Source: Accumulibacter sp. (GTDB taxonomy: Bacteria > Pseudomonadota > Gammaproteobacteria > Burkholderiales > Rhodocyclaceae). Taken from it: a DNA stretch of 64,000 bases. Location: positions 1,984,001 to 2,048,000 of the forward strand of contig NZ_JAZKUG010000001.1 in assembly GCF_036625195.1 (NCBI RefSeq), written 5' to 3'. The position numbers were made by a program, and so were the translations under genes. Below the pieces are notes generated by a model. The model had not been told where the DNA came from. It was given only the letters and a program-made list of their open reading frames with translations, and did not search any database. Shown here piece after piece: positions 23,426 to 34,488 of this stretch; within the stretch, counting starts at the first letter, position 1, and every line of letters begins with the position of its first letter.

Positions 23426-24808
23426 GTGATCAAGGTGTTCAATCATTGGTTTCACCGGAAGACTGTCGCCCAGGTTGCCGTCGACCTGATGTTCCCCGTT
23501 GTTTGTGTGGTTCTCGCCGCCGTCTGGCTTGGCGGCGGGGCGAACCTGGAACTCGACAGGATCGTCTTCTACGCGATCATCTTCGCCCTGACGATGATCG
23601 TCCTGAATTCCTGGCTGGGCATGTACCAGCGCGTACACAGCCGGACGCTGGCGGAGACCCGTGCCCGCGCCGTGCTTTCGCTCTATCTGGCGATTCCGCT
23701 GGCGTACGTGGTCTTTTCGTTGCTGGCGATCTCCGATGTGGACCGTGGTTTCATGCTTCTCTCCGGACTGGCGGCGCTGTTTGCGACCCTCGTACGACGT
23801 GTCCACGGTGCACACAGCCTGCCCGGGTCGTTGCTGCGCCACCGTGTGCTGGTCTTTGGTGCGGGCGAAGAAGCCGAGAACGTCGGTCGCGTGCTTGCCA
23901 AATCGGATCCCGACATCCAGATCGTCGGCTTCTATCCCAGCTCGAACGATTCCGAGGTGGTCGTTCCGGCACAGGTCGTCCTCTCGCAGGCGATGTCGCT
24001 TTCGGATACGGCGCACTCGCTGAAGGTTGACGAAATCATCGTTGCCGTTCGCGAACGCCGCGGGGGTGCGCTTCCGTTGCGCGAACTCCTCGACTGCAAG
24101 CTGTCCGGGGTCAAGGTGCTCGATCTCGCCAGCTACTTCGAGCGTGCGCTTGGGCAACTGCGCCTCGATTCCCTGCGCGTCGGCTGGATGATCTTCGGTG
24201 ACGGTTTCAGGCAGACCTGGCGGCGGACGTTCTTCAAGCGTGCCTTCGACATCCTGGTTGCGCTGGTCTTGCTGTTGCTGGCGCTGCCGGTGATGCTCGT
24301 GACGGCGATCCTGATCGTCCTCGAGGACGGCCTGCCGGTGTTCTATCGGCAGGCACGGGTCGGTCTCGACGGCCGCCTGTTCGATGTGATCAAGTTCCGC
24401 AGCATGCGCAACGATGCCGAGAGTGACGGCAAGCCGCGCTGGGCAGCCACCGACGACGATCGGGTGACGCGCGTCGGCCGCATCATCCGCAAGCTGCGCA
24501 TCGACGAGTTGCCACAGCTCTACAATGTGCTGGCCGGTGACATGAGCATGGTCGGACCGCGCCCCGAACGGCCCTTCTTCGTCGACCAGCTGACGCGCGA
24601 CATCCCGTTCTATGCCGTGCGCCACAGCGTCAAGCCGGGTCTCACCGGCTGGGCACAGGTCAGCTACCAGTATGGCGCGACGATCGAGGATTCCGTCCAG
24701 AAGCTGCAATACGATCTGTACTACGTCAAGAATCACACTCTGTTCCTTGATATAGTGATCCTTTTTCATACCGTCGGAGTGGTCCTGACCGGCAAGGGTG
24801 CCCGCTGA
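23426..24808 (+). CDS. PEP-CTERM/XrtA-associated undecaprenyl-phosphate sugar transferase (TIGR03013-like)
   Basis: Polyprenyl glycosylphosphotransferase thought to start exopolysaccharide repeat-unit synthesis on undecaprenyl phosphate. The 460 residues have about four N-terminal membrane helices, a Rossmann-like middle domain (VLVFGAGEEAENVGRVL near residue 150), one more helix (ILVALVLLLLALPVML) and the catalytic bacterial sugar-transferase domain with KFRSMRNDAE, RIDELPQLYNVLAGDMS and GPRPERPFFV. The start MIKVFNHWF matches the family; it is GTG 23426 with CAGGGGG 6 nt upstream, not the earlier ATG. Directly upstream of prsK, as in PEP-CTERM polysaccharide loci. Confidence 0.87.
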   Translation: MIKVFNHWFHRKTVAQVAVDLMFPVVCVVLAAVWLGGGANLELDRIVFYAIIFALTMIVLNSWLGMYQRVHSRTLAETRARAVLSLYLAIPLAYVVFSLLAISDVDRGFMLLSGLAALFATLVRRVHGAHSLPGSLLRHRVLVFGAGEEAENVGRVLAKSDPDIQIVGFYPSSNDSEVVVPAQVVLSQAMSLSDTAHSLKVDEIIVAVRERRGGALPLRELLDCKLSGVKVLDLASYFERALGQLRLDSLRVGWMIFGDGFRQTWRRTFFKRAFDILVALVLLLLALPVMLVTAILIVLEDGLPVFYRQARVGLDGRLFDVIKFRSMRNDAESDGKPRWAATDDDRVTRVGRIIRKLRIDELPQLYNVLAGDMSMVGPRPERPFFVDQLTRDIPFYAVRHSVKPGLTGWAQVSYQYGATIEDSVQKLQYDLYYVKNHTLFLDIVILFHTVGVVLTGKGAR

Positions 24809-24863
24809 CCGGGCCGTTGCGGATCTGGTTGCCGCTTTCGACTGACGAGGACTGCGGGCGCTG

Positions 24864-26978
24864 ATGGACAGCAAGATGGCGATGATCTCGGCGTGGAGCT
24901 ATGGCTTGGCGGGCGTGCTGGCGGCGCTGCTGACGCTCTACCTGGCGTCGGGTCGGCGAGGCAGCAGTCGCAGCGGCGCGATGTTTCTGGCCGTCGCTCT
25001 GTGCACGCTCTGGGGCATGTTGGGACTGGCCTTCGCGCTCACCGGCCAGGGGATCTTTCTCGCCGGCAACCTGTTGGCCGACGTGCTGCGCTTTGGTGGC
25101 TGGTATCTCTTCCTGATCATCCTCATGCGTCCGGAGTCGCCCGTCGAAGGGGCGCCGGCGACGGCGGGCAGCGGCTGGCTGAGCGCCATTGCCGTGCTGC
25201 TGGTCTCCTGCGGTTTCGTCGCGCAGGCGATGGCCGTCTTCGGTGTCGACCTCGTGGGCTCGTCGGCGAGGCTGGCGCTGTTTGCCTCGTTGGCGATGTG
25301 CGTCTTCGGGCTGGTCCTGGTCGAACGCCTCTTCCGCAACGTGTCGCCGGATTTCCGCTGGAGCATCAAGCCGTTGTGTCTTGGGCTGGGTGGCGTGTTC
25401 CTGTTCGACCTCTACGTCTATTCCGACGCCCTGCTGTTCAACCGCATCGATGCCGATGCCTTCAGCATCCGCGGTTTTGCCCATGCGCTCGCCCTGCCGC
25501 TGGTGGCACTGTCGGCAATCCGCAGTCATGACTGGAAGCGGCGACTGGTGATGTCGCAACGTGCGGCCCTGCAGTCGGCGACCTTGCTGATCGTCGGCAC
25601 TTACCTGCTGTTCATGGCCGCCGCTGGCTACTACGTGCGCTTCTTCGGCGGCGAGTGGGGGCGGGCGCTGCAACTGGCCCTGCTTTTCGCTGCGCTGCTG
25701 GTGCTGGCGGTGCTGACCTTCTCCGGCTCGATGCGGGCTCGTCTAAGGGTGCAGGTCGGCAAGCATTTCTTCAGCTACCGCTACGATTACCGCGAGGAGT
25801 GGTTGCGTTTCACCGCGACGTTGTCTGCTCAGGGCGGCTTTGCGGGTCTGGGCCGGCACGTGGTTCGTGGCTTGGCCGACATGGTGGAGAGCCCGAGCGG
25901 TGCGCTCTGGCTCAAGGATCCCTCTGGCCGCTTCTTTGCCCAGGCGGCGTTCTGGAACATGCCTGCCTCGGCGGCCACCGAGGATGCCGACAGCCCGCTC
26001 TGCCGCTTTCTGCTCGACAGCGGTTGGGTGATCAACCTCGAGGAGTATCGCTCGCTACCGCGCCGCTACGACGGGCTGGTGGTCCCATCGTGGCTGGTCG
26101 AGGTACCGAACGCCTGGTTGGTGGTGCCGTTGACCACCGGCAGCGAGTTGATCGCCTTCGTCGTGCTGGCGACGGCACGCACGCGCATCGACGTCAATTG
26201 GGAGGTGAACGACCTCCTGAAGACGGCGGCCAGGCAGGCTGGCGCCTTCCTCGGTCAGATGCAGGCGAGCGAAGCGCTTCTCGAGGTACGCAAGTTCGAT
26301 TCCTTCAACCGGATGTCGGCTTTCGTCGTCCATGATCTGAAGAACATCATCGCCCAGCTCTCGCTGATGCTGAAGAACGCCGAACGTCACCGTGACAATC
26401 CGGAGTTCCAGAAAGACATGCTGATGACCGTCGAGCACTCCGTCGAGCGCATGCGGCAGCTGATGATGCAGTTGCGGCAGGGAACGACGCCACTCGACGG
26501 GCCGCGTGGCATCGATCTGGCGGATGTCCTGCGCCGCATACAGACGGCCAAGGCGGGTCAGGGGCGCGAGGTCGAGTTGACCATCGAGGAGAAACTGCTG
26601 GCCCGTGGTCACGAGGATCGTATCGAGCGGGTCATCGGCCACCTGGTGCAGAACGCGCTCGACGCCACCGAAAGTGGCGGCCGCGTCTGGGTCCGGATGG
26701 CCCGCCAGGGCACACAGGCTCGCGTCGAGGTCGGCGATACGGGGCACGGGATGAGTCCCGAGTTCGTTCGTGAACGGCTGTTCAAGCCGTTCCAGACGAC
26801 CAAGCCGACGGGGATGGGAATCGGCGCGTATGAGAGCTTCCAGTACGTCCATGAACTGGGCGGCAGGGTCTCGGTGGACAGCGCGGTCGATGTGGGCACT
26901 CAGGTGGACCTCTTGCTGCCGCTGTTCGAGGCGGGCAAGGCACTGAAGTCGGATGAATTGTCGGGGAAACAGGAATGA
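24864..26978 (+). CDS. prsK: PEP-CTERM system histidine kinase PrsK
   Basis: Membrane sensor kinase controlling the PEP-CTERM/exosortase regulon with PrsR. The 704 residues start with about eight hydrophobic helices (to residue 290), then a GAF-like domain (about 310-460), the His-containing VVHDLKNIIAQLSLML near residue 489, and the ATPase domain with HLVQNALDAT, GDTGHGMS and KPTGMGIGAYES. This layout is that of TIGR02916. The stop overlaps the prsR start by 4 bp (ATGA), so they form a coupled pair. Confidence 0.9.
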   Translation: MDSKMAMISAWSYGLAGVLAALLTLYLASGRRGSSRSGAMFLAVALCTLWGMLGLAFALTGQGIFLAGNLLADVLRFGGWYLFLIILMRPESPVEGAPATAGSGWLSAIAVLLVSCGFVAQAMAVFGVDLVGSSARLALFASLAMCVFGLVLVERLFRNVSPDFRWSIKPLCLGLGGVFLFDLYVYSDALLFNRIDADAFSIRGFAHALALPLVALSAIRSHDWKRRLVMSQRAALQSATLLIVGTYLLFMAAAGYYVRFFGGEWGRALQLALLFAALLVLAVLTFSGSMRARLRVQVGKHFFSYRYDYREEWLRFTATLSAQGGFAGLGRHVVRGLADMVESPSGALWLKDPSGRFFAQAAFWNMPASAATEDADSPLCRFLLDSGWVINLEEYRSLPRRYDGLVVPSWLVEVPNAWLVVPLTTGSELIAFVVLATARTRIDVNWEVNDLLKTAARQAGAFLGQMQASEALLEVRKFDSFNRMSAFVVHDLKNIIAQLSLMLKNAERHRDNPEFQKDMLMTVEHSVERMRQLMMQLRQGTTPLDGPRGIDLADVLRRIQTAKAGQGREVELTIEEKLLARGHEDRIERVIGHLVQNALDATESGGRVWVRMARQGTQARVEVGDTGHGMSPEFVRERLFKPFQTTKPTGMGIGAYESFQYVHELGGRVSVDSAVDVGTQVDLLLPLFEAGKALKSDELSGKQE

Positions 26979-28333
26979 GCGCTGCGAAATTGCCGCACCT
27001 GCTGATCGTCGAGGATGACCGCGCCCTGCAGAAGCAGATCCGTTGGGCCTTCGATCAGTATGAGACGTTGGGTGCCGACGACCGCGAGACGGCGATGCAA
27101 CTGATCCGCCGTTACCAGCCGCCGGTGGTGACGATGGATCTGGGCCTGCCGCCTGACCCGGACTCGGTGTCGGAGGGCTTCAAGCTGCTCGAAGAGATCC
27201 TGGGCCTCGCACCCGATACCAAGGTCATCGTGCTGACCGGCCAGAACGACCGCGCGAATGCCCTGCGGGCGATCGCCCTCGGCGCCTATGACTTCTTCGC
27301 CAAGCCGTTCGAGGTCGAAATGCTCGGCCTGACGATCCAGCGGGCATTCCGGCTGCACGAACTGCAGAAGGAGAATGAGCGGCTGCAGGCGATGCAGCAG
27401 CCGGATGCGATGTCGGGAATGATCACCCGTGACCCGGATCTGCTGCGCGTCTGCCGGACGATCGAACGCGTCGGCGTCACCGACGCGACCGTACTGCTGC
27501 TCGGCGAAAGCGGTACCGGCAAGGAGCTCCTGGCGCGTGGTCTGCACGAGTCGTCACCAAGGCGTCGCGAGCGCTTCGTCGCCATCAACTGCGCGGCGAT
27601 TCCCGACAACCTGCTCGAAAGCGAACTCTTCGGCTACGAGAAGGGCGCCTTCACCGGTGCCGGCAAGACGACGCCGGGCAAGATCGAGACGGCCAACAAC
27701 GGCACGCTGATGCTCGACGAGATCGGCGATCTGCCGCACAACCTGCAGGCGAAGCTGCTGCGCTTCCTGCAGGAGCGGGTGATCGAGAGGATTGGCGGGC
27801 GGAACGAGATTCCGGTCAATGTACGGATCGTCTGCGCCACGCACCAGAATCTGCAGAACCTGATCAGCGAGGGTCGTTTCCGCGAAGATCTGTATTACCG
27901 CTTGGCGGAGATTGTCGTGAACATACCGCCGCTGCGTGCCCGGACGGGCGACGCCGCGCTGCTGGCACACGTCTTCGTGCGGCGTTTCGCCGCCGAGAAC
28001 GCTCGCGGTGCCATGAGCCTGCGCGAGGATGCGCTGCGTGTGATCGAGGCCCACGCCTGGCCGGGGAACGTTCGGGAACTCGAGAACTGCATCAAGCGGG
28101 CGGTGATCATGGCTGACGGCAATCAGATCACTGCCGCCGACATCGGCCTCGGTGGCGCGACACAGGCCGAGGAAACAGTGCTCGACTTGCGCAACGCGCG
28201 TGACGAGGCCGAGAAACGGGTGACGATCGCCGCTCTGGCGCGCGCCGACGGCAATGTCGTCAAGGCTGCCGAACTGCTCGGTGTCAGCCGCCCGACGCTG
28301 TACGATATGATGCACAGGTTTGGGCTCAAGTGA
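26975..28333 (+). CDS. prsR: PEP-CTERM-box sigma54-dependent response regulator PrsR
   Basis: NtrC-type activator of 452 residues. It has a receiver domain (about 1-125, IVEDDRAL, Asp in VTMDLGLP), an AAA+ sigma54-interaction domain with Walker A GESGTGKE near residue 176, the sigma54 contact loop GAFTGA near 224 and LMLDEIGDLP, then a Fis-type helix-turn-helix at the end (AAELLGVSRPTLYDMM). Because GAFTGA is intact, it should activate sigma54 promoters, in this family those of PEP-CTERM protein genes. I saw no clear -24/-12 element inside this window, so its targets are probably elsewhere. Confidence 0.92.
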   Translation: MSAAKLPHLLIVEDDRALQKQIRWAFDQYETLGADDRETAMQLIRRYQPPVVTMDLGLPPDPDSVSEGFKLLEEILGLAPDTKVIVLTGQNDRANALRAIALGAYDFFAKPFEVEMLGLTIQRAFRLHELQKENERLQAMQQPDAMSGMITRDPDLLRVCRTIERVGVTDATVLLLGESGTGKELLARGLHESSPRRRERFVAINCAAIPDNLLESELFGYEKGAFTGAGKTTPGKIETANNGTLMLDEIGDLPHNLQAKLLRFLQERVIERIGGRNEIPVNVRIVCATHQNLQNLISEGRFREDLYYRLAEIVVNIPPLRARTGDAALLAHVFVRRFAAENARGAMSLREDALRVIEAHAWPGNVRELENCIKRAVIMADGNQITAADIGLGGATQAEETVLDLRNARDEAEKRVTIAALARADGNVVKAAELLGVSRPTLYDMMHRFGLK

Positions 28334-28385
28334 GGCCTTCAGCTGGATGTTTTTCGGGCAAGCTTTTCGACACAGGGGGATTTTG

Positions 28386-31172
28386 ATGAATACTCGTAAC
28401 TCCGTGCCTGCGCTGCGCAAGGCGACCGCCTCGGCACTGCTCGCCACTCTGCTCCTGCTGGGCTGCGGTGGTGGCGAGAAGCCCGCGGATCTGTTGAATC
28501 AGGCGAAGGAAGCACTGCAGAAGAACGACCACAAGACGGCGGTGATCCAGCTCAAGAACGCCTTGCAGCAGGATCAGCAACTCGCCGAAGCCCGTTTTCT
28601 GCTGGCCAGGGCGCTGCTTGCGGGTGGCGATCCGGCTGGTGCCGAGGTCGAGTTGCGCAAGGCGCAGGAACTCAACTACTCGGTCGAACAGATCACCCCC
28701 CTGCTGGCCCGCACACTGCTGATGATGGGCCAGGCGGAGAAGGTGATCAAGGATCTGGCCAACGCCCCGTTGGCGACCGCCGAGGCGAGGGCGGACCTGC
28801 AGACGTCGATTGGCCAGGCCTATCTGTTGCAGGACAAGCCGCAGCAGGCGGAGGCAGCCTATGCCGCGGCGTTGGCGGCGCAGCCGGGCTATGCGCCGGC
28901 ACTGATCGGCGAGGCACGGCTGAAAGCCACCGGCGGCGACCTGCCCGGAGCGCTGGCGATACTTGACCGCGGACTGCAGGATTCGCCCAGGTTGTACGAA
29001 GCCTGGCAGCTCAAGGGTGATCTGCTGCAGGCTCAGGGCGACGGTGCGGGGGCGATGGCAGCCTATCGCAAGGCGGTCGAAGTCAAGCCGGACTATCTGG
29101 CGGGGCACGCTGCGATCATGCGCCAGCAACTGGCCGAGAATCAGCTCGATGCGGCCGCGCAGCAGCTGACGACGATCAAGCAGTTCGCCGCCAATCATCC
29201 GCAGACGCACTACCTGACGGCCATGCTGGCCTACCAGAAGAAGGACTATCCCGCCGCCCGGGACGCCATCCTGCTGATGTTGCGCGTCGTTCCGGAAAAC
29301 CCGCTCGGTCTGCAACTGGCCGGCCTCATCGAATACGAACTCAAGGCCTACCCGCAGGCCGAGGACTACCTCCTGAAGGCGCTGCCGAAGACACCCGAAC
29401 TCGGCATTGCCCGCCGCGTGTTGATTGCCAGTTACCTGCGTGACGGCAAGCCGGCGAAGGCCCTGGCGCTGATCGAGCCGGTTCTCGGCAAGATCGACAA
29501 GGATTCAAACATGCTGGCACTGGCCGGACAGGTGTTCCTGCAGAATGGCCAAGTCGAAAAGGCCGGCGAGTATTTCGCCAAGGCGGCGGCGCTCGATCCG
29601 CAGAATGCCGGCAAGCGGACTTCGCTGGCGATGGTCAATCTGGCCCGGGGCGATACCGACACGGCCTTCCGCGACCTCGAACAGGTGGCTGCCGCAGACC
29701 CCGGCAATCGCGCCGATCTGGCGCTGATCACGGCGCATCTGCAACGGCGGGCGTTCGACCCGGCGTTGAAGGCGATCGCCGCCCTGGAGAAGAAGCAGCC
29801 CGAGAACCCGCTGGTGCACAACCTGCGCGGCACGGCGCTGCTTGGCAAGCGCGATGTGGCGGGCGCCCGCAAGAGTTTCGAGCAGGCACTCGCACTGAAC
29901 GCCGCCTACTTCCCGGCGGCGGCGAACCTGGCCAGCCTGGACATGGCGGACAAGAAACCCGAGGAGGCGAAGAAGCGCTTCGAGGCGGTTGTCGCCAAGG
30001 ATCCGAAGAGTACGCAGGGATATCTCGCCCTGGCGGAGCTGCGCTCGAGGACCGGGGGCAAGACCGAGGAAGTCGCCACCCTGATCAACCGTGCGATCGC
30101 CGCGAACCCGCAGGAGCCCGCACCACGACTGGCGCTGATCGGCTTGTATCTGGGCAAGAACGAGGTCAAGAGTGCGTTGGCAGCCGGACAGGACGCGGTC
30201 GCCGCCTTGCCCGACCGGCCGGAGATCCTCGACGCGGCCGGACGCGCGCAGCAGGCGGCGCAGGACTACAATCAGGCGCTGGCGACCTATGGCAAACTGG
30301 CGGCCCTGAAACCCGATCTGCCGCTGCCCTATCTGCGCATGGCAGAGATCGAGGTGGCGGCCAAGAACAAGCCAGCTGCCCTGGAAAACCTCAGGAAGGC
30401 TCTGCAGGTGCAGCCGAATTCGCTCGAGGCACAGCGCGGGATCATGATGCTCGAGCTCGATGCCGGGCGGGCGGCCGAAGCCATTGCGGTGGCGAAGGAG
30501 GTCCAGAAGCAGCGGCCGAAGGAGGCGATCGGTTATCTCTTCGAGGGCGACGCGCAGGCTGCGCTGAAGAACTGGCCGGCAGCCATTGCCGCCTACCGTC
30601 TGGGGCTCAAGGAGGCTGGAGGTCCCGACGTGGCAGCCAAGCTGCATCTCGCATTGGCGAGCAGCGGCAACTTGAGCGAGGCGGACAGCTTCGCCGCCGG
30701 CTGGCTCAAGGAGAACGTCAAGGACACGCGTTTCCGCTTCTACCTGGCAGGCCACGCGACGGCACGCAAGGATTATGCGACTGCTGCCCGGCACTACCGC
30801 GTGCTGCTCGAGGCGCAGCCGGACAATGCGATCGTGCTCAACAATCTGGCCTGGGTGGGCGCCCAGACGAAGGACCCGAAGGCCATGGAGTATGCCGAGA
30901 AGGCGAACAGGCTGGCACCGAACCAGCCGGCACAGATGGATACCCTGGCGGTGCTGCTGATGGAAAAGGGCGACACGCAGCGGGCGCTCGAGCTGTTCCG
31001 CCAGGCACTGGACCTGGCGCCGCAGGCAGCGGTGATCCGCGTCAACTATGCGCGGGCGCTGATCAAGGCAGGCCAGAAGGGAGAAGCCAAGAAGCAGCTT
31101 GATGAGGTCGCCAAGCTGGGCGACAAGTTCCCGGCGCAGGCAGAGGTCGCGGAGTTGCAGAAGGGTCTGTAG
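28386..31172 (+). CDS. prsT: PEP-CTERM system TPR-repeat lipoprotein PrsT
   Basis: A 928-residue lipoprotein built almost entirely of tetratricopeptide repeats. The N-terminus has a signal with lipobox LLLLGCGGG (Cys near residue 26), then repeats with the usual spacing of A-x-x-x-Y/F-A patterns, for example NALQQDQQLAEARFLLARAL and LNNLAWVGAQTKDPKAMEYA. The length and neighbours match TIGR02917. The start is ATG 28386; the frame extends 22 codons upstream but without a leader. It likely scaffolds polysaccharide export or assembly in the periplasm or at the outer membrane. Confidence 0.88.
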   Translation: MNTRNSVPALRKATASALLATLLLLGCGGGEKPADLLNQAKEALQKNDHKTAVIQLKNALQQDQQLAEARFLLARALLAGGDPAGAEVELRKAQELNYSVEQITPLLARTLLMMGQAEKVIKDLANAPLATAEARADLQTSIGQAYLLQDKPQQAEAAYAAALAAQPGYAPALIGEARLKATGGDLPGALAILDRGLQDSPRLYEAWQLKGDLLQAQGDGAGAMAAYRKAVEVKPDYLAGHAAIMRQQLAENQLDAAAQQLTTIKQFAANHPQTHYLTAMLAYQKKDYPAARDAILLMLRVVPENPLGLQLAGLIEYELKAYPQAEDYLLKALPKTPELGIARRVLIASYLRDGKPAKALALIEPVLGKIDKDSNMLALAGQVFLQNGQVEKAGEYFAKAAALDPQNAGKRTSLAMVNLARGDTDTAFRDLEQVAAADPGNRADLALITAHLQRRAFDPALKAIAALEKKQPENPLVHNLRGTALLGKRDVAGARKSFEQALALNAAYFPAAANLASLDMADKKPEEAKKRFEAVVAKDPKSTQGYLALAELRSRTGGKTEEVATLINRAIAANPQEPAPRLALIGLYLGKNEVKSALAAGQDAVAALPDRPEILDAAGRAQQAAQDYNQALATYGKLAALKPDLPLPYLRMAEIEVAAKNKPAALENLRKALQVQPNSLEAQRGIMMLELDAGRAAEAIAVAKEVQKQRPKEAIGYLFEGDAQAALKNWPAAIAAYRLGLKEAGGPDVAAKLHLALASSGNLSEADSFAAGWLKENVKDTRFRFYLAGHATARKDYATAARHYRVLLEAQPDNAIVLNNLAWVGAQTKDPKAMEYAEKANRLAPNQPAQMDTLAVLLMEKGDTQRALELFRQALDLAPQAAVIRVNYARALIKAGQKGEAKKQLDEVAKLGDKFPAQAEVAELQKGL

Positions 31173-31225
31173 TCAAGCGGAGGCTTGCTGAAGTCAGCGC
31201 GGAAAACCAACTGAATGGAGTGTTC

Positions 31226-32502
<1,277 letters not shown>

Positions 32503-32506
<4 letters not shown>

Positions 32507-33564
32507 GTTTTACTGCGGCGCCGGTGTTGTCGTCGCTCGCTGAGCGGTTGCGGCAGCGCCCGGCGCGCTGGCTGGTGACGGGAAGCGCCGGCTTCATCGG
32601 CTCGCACCTCGTCGAGAACCTGCTCCGTATGGGCCAGACGGTAGTCGGGATGGACAACTTCGCGACCGGCCACCGGCGCAACCTGGACGAAGTGCAGTCG
32701 CTGGTTGGCGTCGAAGCCTGGCACCGGCATCGCTTCATCGAGGCCGACATACGCGACCTCGATGCTTGCCGTGAAGCCTGCCACGGGGTGGAGATCGTCC
32801 TCCACCAGGCGGCCCTCGGTTCGGTGCCGCGCTCGTTGGCCAATCCGTTGGCGACCAATGCCAGCAATGTCGACGGTTTCCTCAACATGCTCGTCGCCGC
32901 CCGCGATGCCGGCGTGCGGCGGTTCGTCTATGCGGCGTCGAGTTCGACCTACGGCGATCATCCGGCGTTGCCCAAGGTCGAGGAACAGATCGGCCGGCCG
33001 CTGTCGCCGTACGCCGTCAGCAAGCTGGTCAACGAGTTGTACGCCGACGTCTTCGCGCGCTGTTATGGCCTGCCGTCGGTCGGCCTGCGCTACTTCAACG
33101 TCTTCGGCGCGCGCCAGGACCCCGAGGGGGCCTACGCCGCGGTCATCCCACGCTGGACGCGCGCGATGCTGCTCGGCGATGTCGTGACGATCAACGGTGA
33201 CGGCGAGACCAGTCGCGACTTCTGCTTTGTCGACAATGCCGTGCAGGCCAACCTGCTGGCGGCGACGAGCGACGATGCGGCGGCAGTGAATCAGGTATAC
33301 AACGTCGCCGTCGACGACCGTACTTCGTTGAACCGGCTGTTCGACGTCCTGCGGGAGGCCTTGCTCGACTTCTGTCCCGACGTGCGCGACTTGCGACCGG
33401 TGCATGGCGATTACCGACCAGGCGACGTGCGCCACTCGCGCGCCGACATTTCCAAGGCCAGGCGTCTGCTTGGCTATTTTCCAAGCCACCGGATCGAGGA
33501 GGGGGTTCGGGCGGCGATGCCGTGGTACGTGTCACGTTTCGGCGTGGCCGCTGGAGTTCGTTGA
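32503..33564 (+). CDS. tviC: UDP-HexNAc(A) C4-epimerase, TviC/WbpP-like
   Basis: Extended short-chain dehydrogenase/reductase of 353 residues. NAD-binding TGSAGFIGSHL near residue 26, the segment YAASSSTYGDHP, the catalytic Tyr/Lys in SPYAVSKLVNE, and the family-typical DNFATGHRRNL and RYFNVFGARQDP. With the preceding dehydrogenase it would make UDP-N-acetyl-galactosaminuronic acid for the exopolysaccharide. The start is probably GTG 32503, which overlaps the previous stop (GTGA); GTG 32494 is an alternative. It ends against the next start in TGATG. Confidence 0.87.
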
Positions 33565-34487
33565 TGAAAGCTTCCTGTCTTGGCTGTTCCGCCCTGATGC
33601 GCCGGGGTGCAATCCTGTTCTGTGGCCTGCTGGGTCTTGCCGCGCCATCCCTTGCCGCTGCCGCCGGCGTCGCGGCAAAGGAGTCCGAGGCCGAGCGCCG
33701 GCTGGCGCTGCGCAAGGAGGCTCTGGCGCACGAGCACGGCGAGGGCGTGCCGCGCGATTACGCGCGCGCGGTGAAGCTCTATTGCGAGGGCGCCCGGATG
33801 GGTGATGCCGAAGCGCAGTTCAACCTCGGCTGGATGTACGCCAATGGTCGCGGCATCGAGCGCGACGATTCCCGGGCGGCGTACTTCTTTGCCCTGGCGG
33901 CGAGGCAGGGACACGAGCAGTCGCAGAGGATGCAGCGATTCGTCGGCGAACCGGCGGCGACCGTTCCCGACTGCATGCGCGGCTTCGCCTTCCTCGACGA
34001 CGGCAAGGATGTCCTCGTACCGATCACCGAAATGCAGAAAAAGGTCGTCGGTCTGGTCAACCAGCTGGCACCGGAGTACGGCGTCAGTCCGCGGCTGGCT
34101 CTGGCGGTGATCCGCACCGAATCCAACTTCAATCCGGCAGCGCTGTCGAACAAGAACGCGCAGGGGTTGATGCAGCTCATTCCCGATACTGCGGCACGGT
34201 TCAACGTCCGGCAGCCATTCGATCCGGAGCAGAACCTGCGTGGCGGGCTGGCGTATCTGCGCTGGCTGCTGGCCTATTTCGAGGGCGACGTCAGTCTGGT
34301 TGCCGCCGCCTACAACGCGGGCGAGGGCGCGGTCAATCGCTACCGCGGCGTGCCGCCTTATGCCGAGACGCAGGGTTACGTCAAGCGGATCATCAGCATC
34401 TTCAAGCGCGACGATCATCCCTACGACGCCAAGGTGACCACGCCGTCGCCGGAGTTGCCGCGCATCCGTTCGATCCGGGGAGTGTAG
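33564..34487 (+). CDS. Lytic transglycosylase with Sel1-like repeats
   Basis: Periplasmic muralytic enzyme of 307 residues. A signal peptide (about 1-32), two Sel1-like repeats (GDAEAQFNLGWMYANGRGI around residue 75), then a C-terminal soluble lytic transglycosylase domain with the catalytic Glu in IRTESNFNPAALS near residue 190, GLMQLIPDTA, and AAYNAGEGAVNRY. It overlaps the epimerase stop by 1 bp and is followed closely by the protease gene, so it is cotranscribed with the polysaccharide precursors and may open peptidoglycan for secretion machinery. Confidence 0.87.
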   Translation: MKASCLGCSALMRRGAILFCGLLGLAAPSLAAAAGVAAKESEAERRLALRKEALAHEHGEGVPRDYARAVKLYCEGARMGDAEAQFNLGWMYANGRGIERDDSRAAYFFALAARQGHEQSQRMQRFVGEPAATVPDCMRGFAFLDDGKDVLVPITEMQKKVVGLVNQLAPEYGVSPRLALAVIRTESNFNPAALSNKNAQGLMQLIPDTAARFNVRQPFDPEQNLRGGLAYLRWLLAYFEGDVSLVAAAYNAGEGAVNRYRGVPPYAETQGYVKRIISIFKRDDHPYDAKVTTPSPELPRIRSIRGV

Positions 34488-34488
34488 G

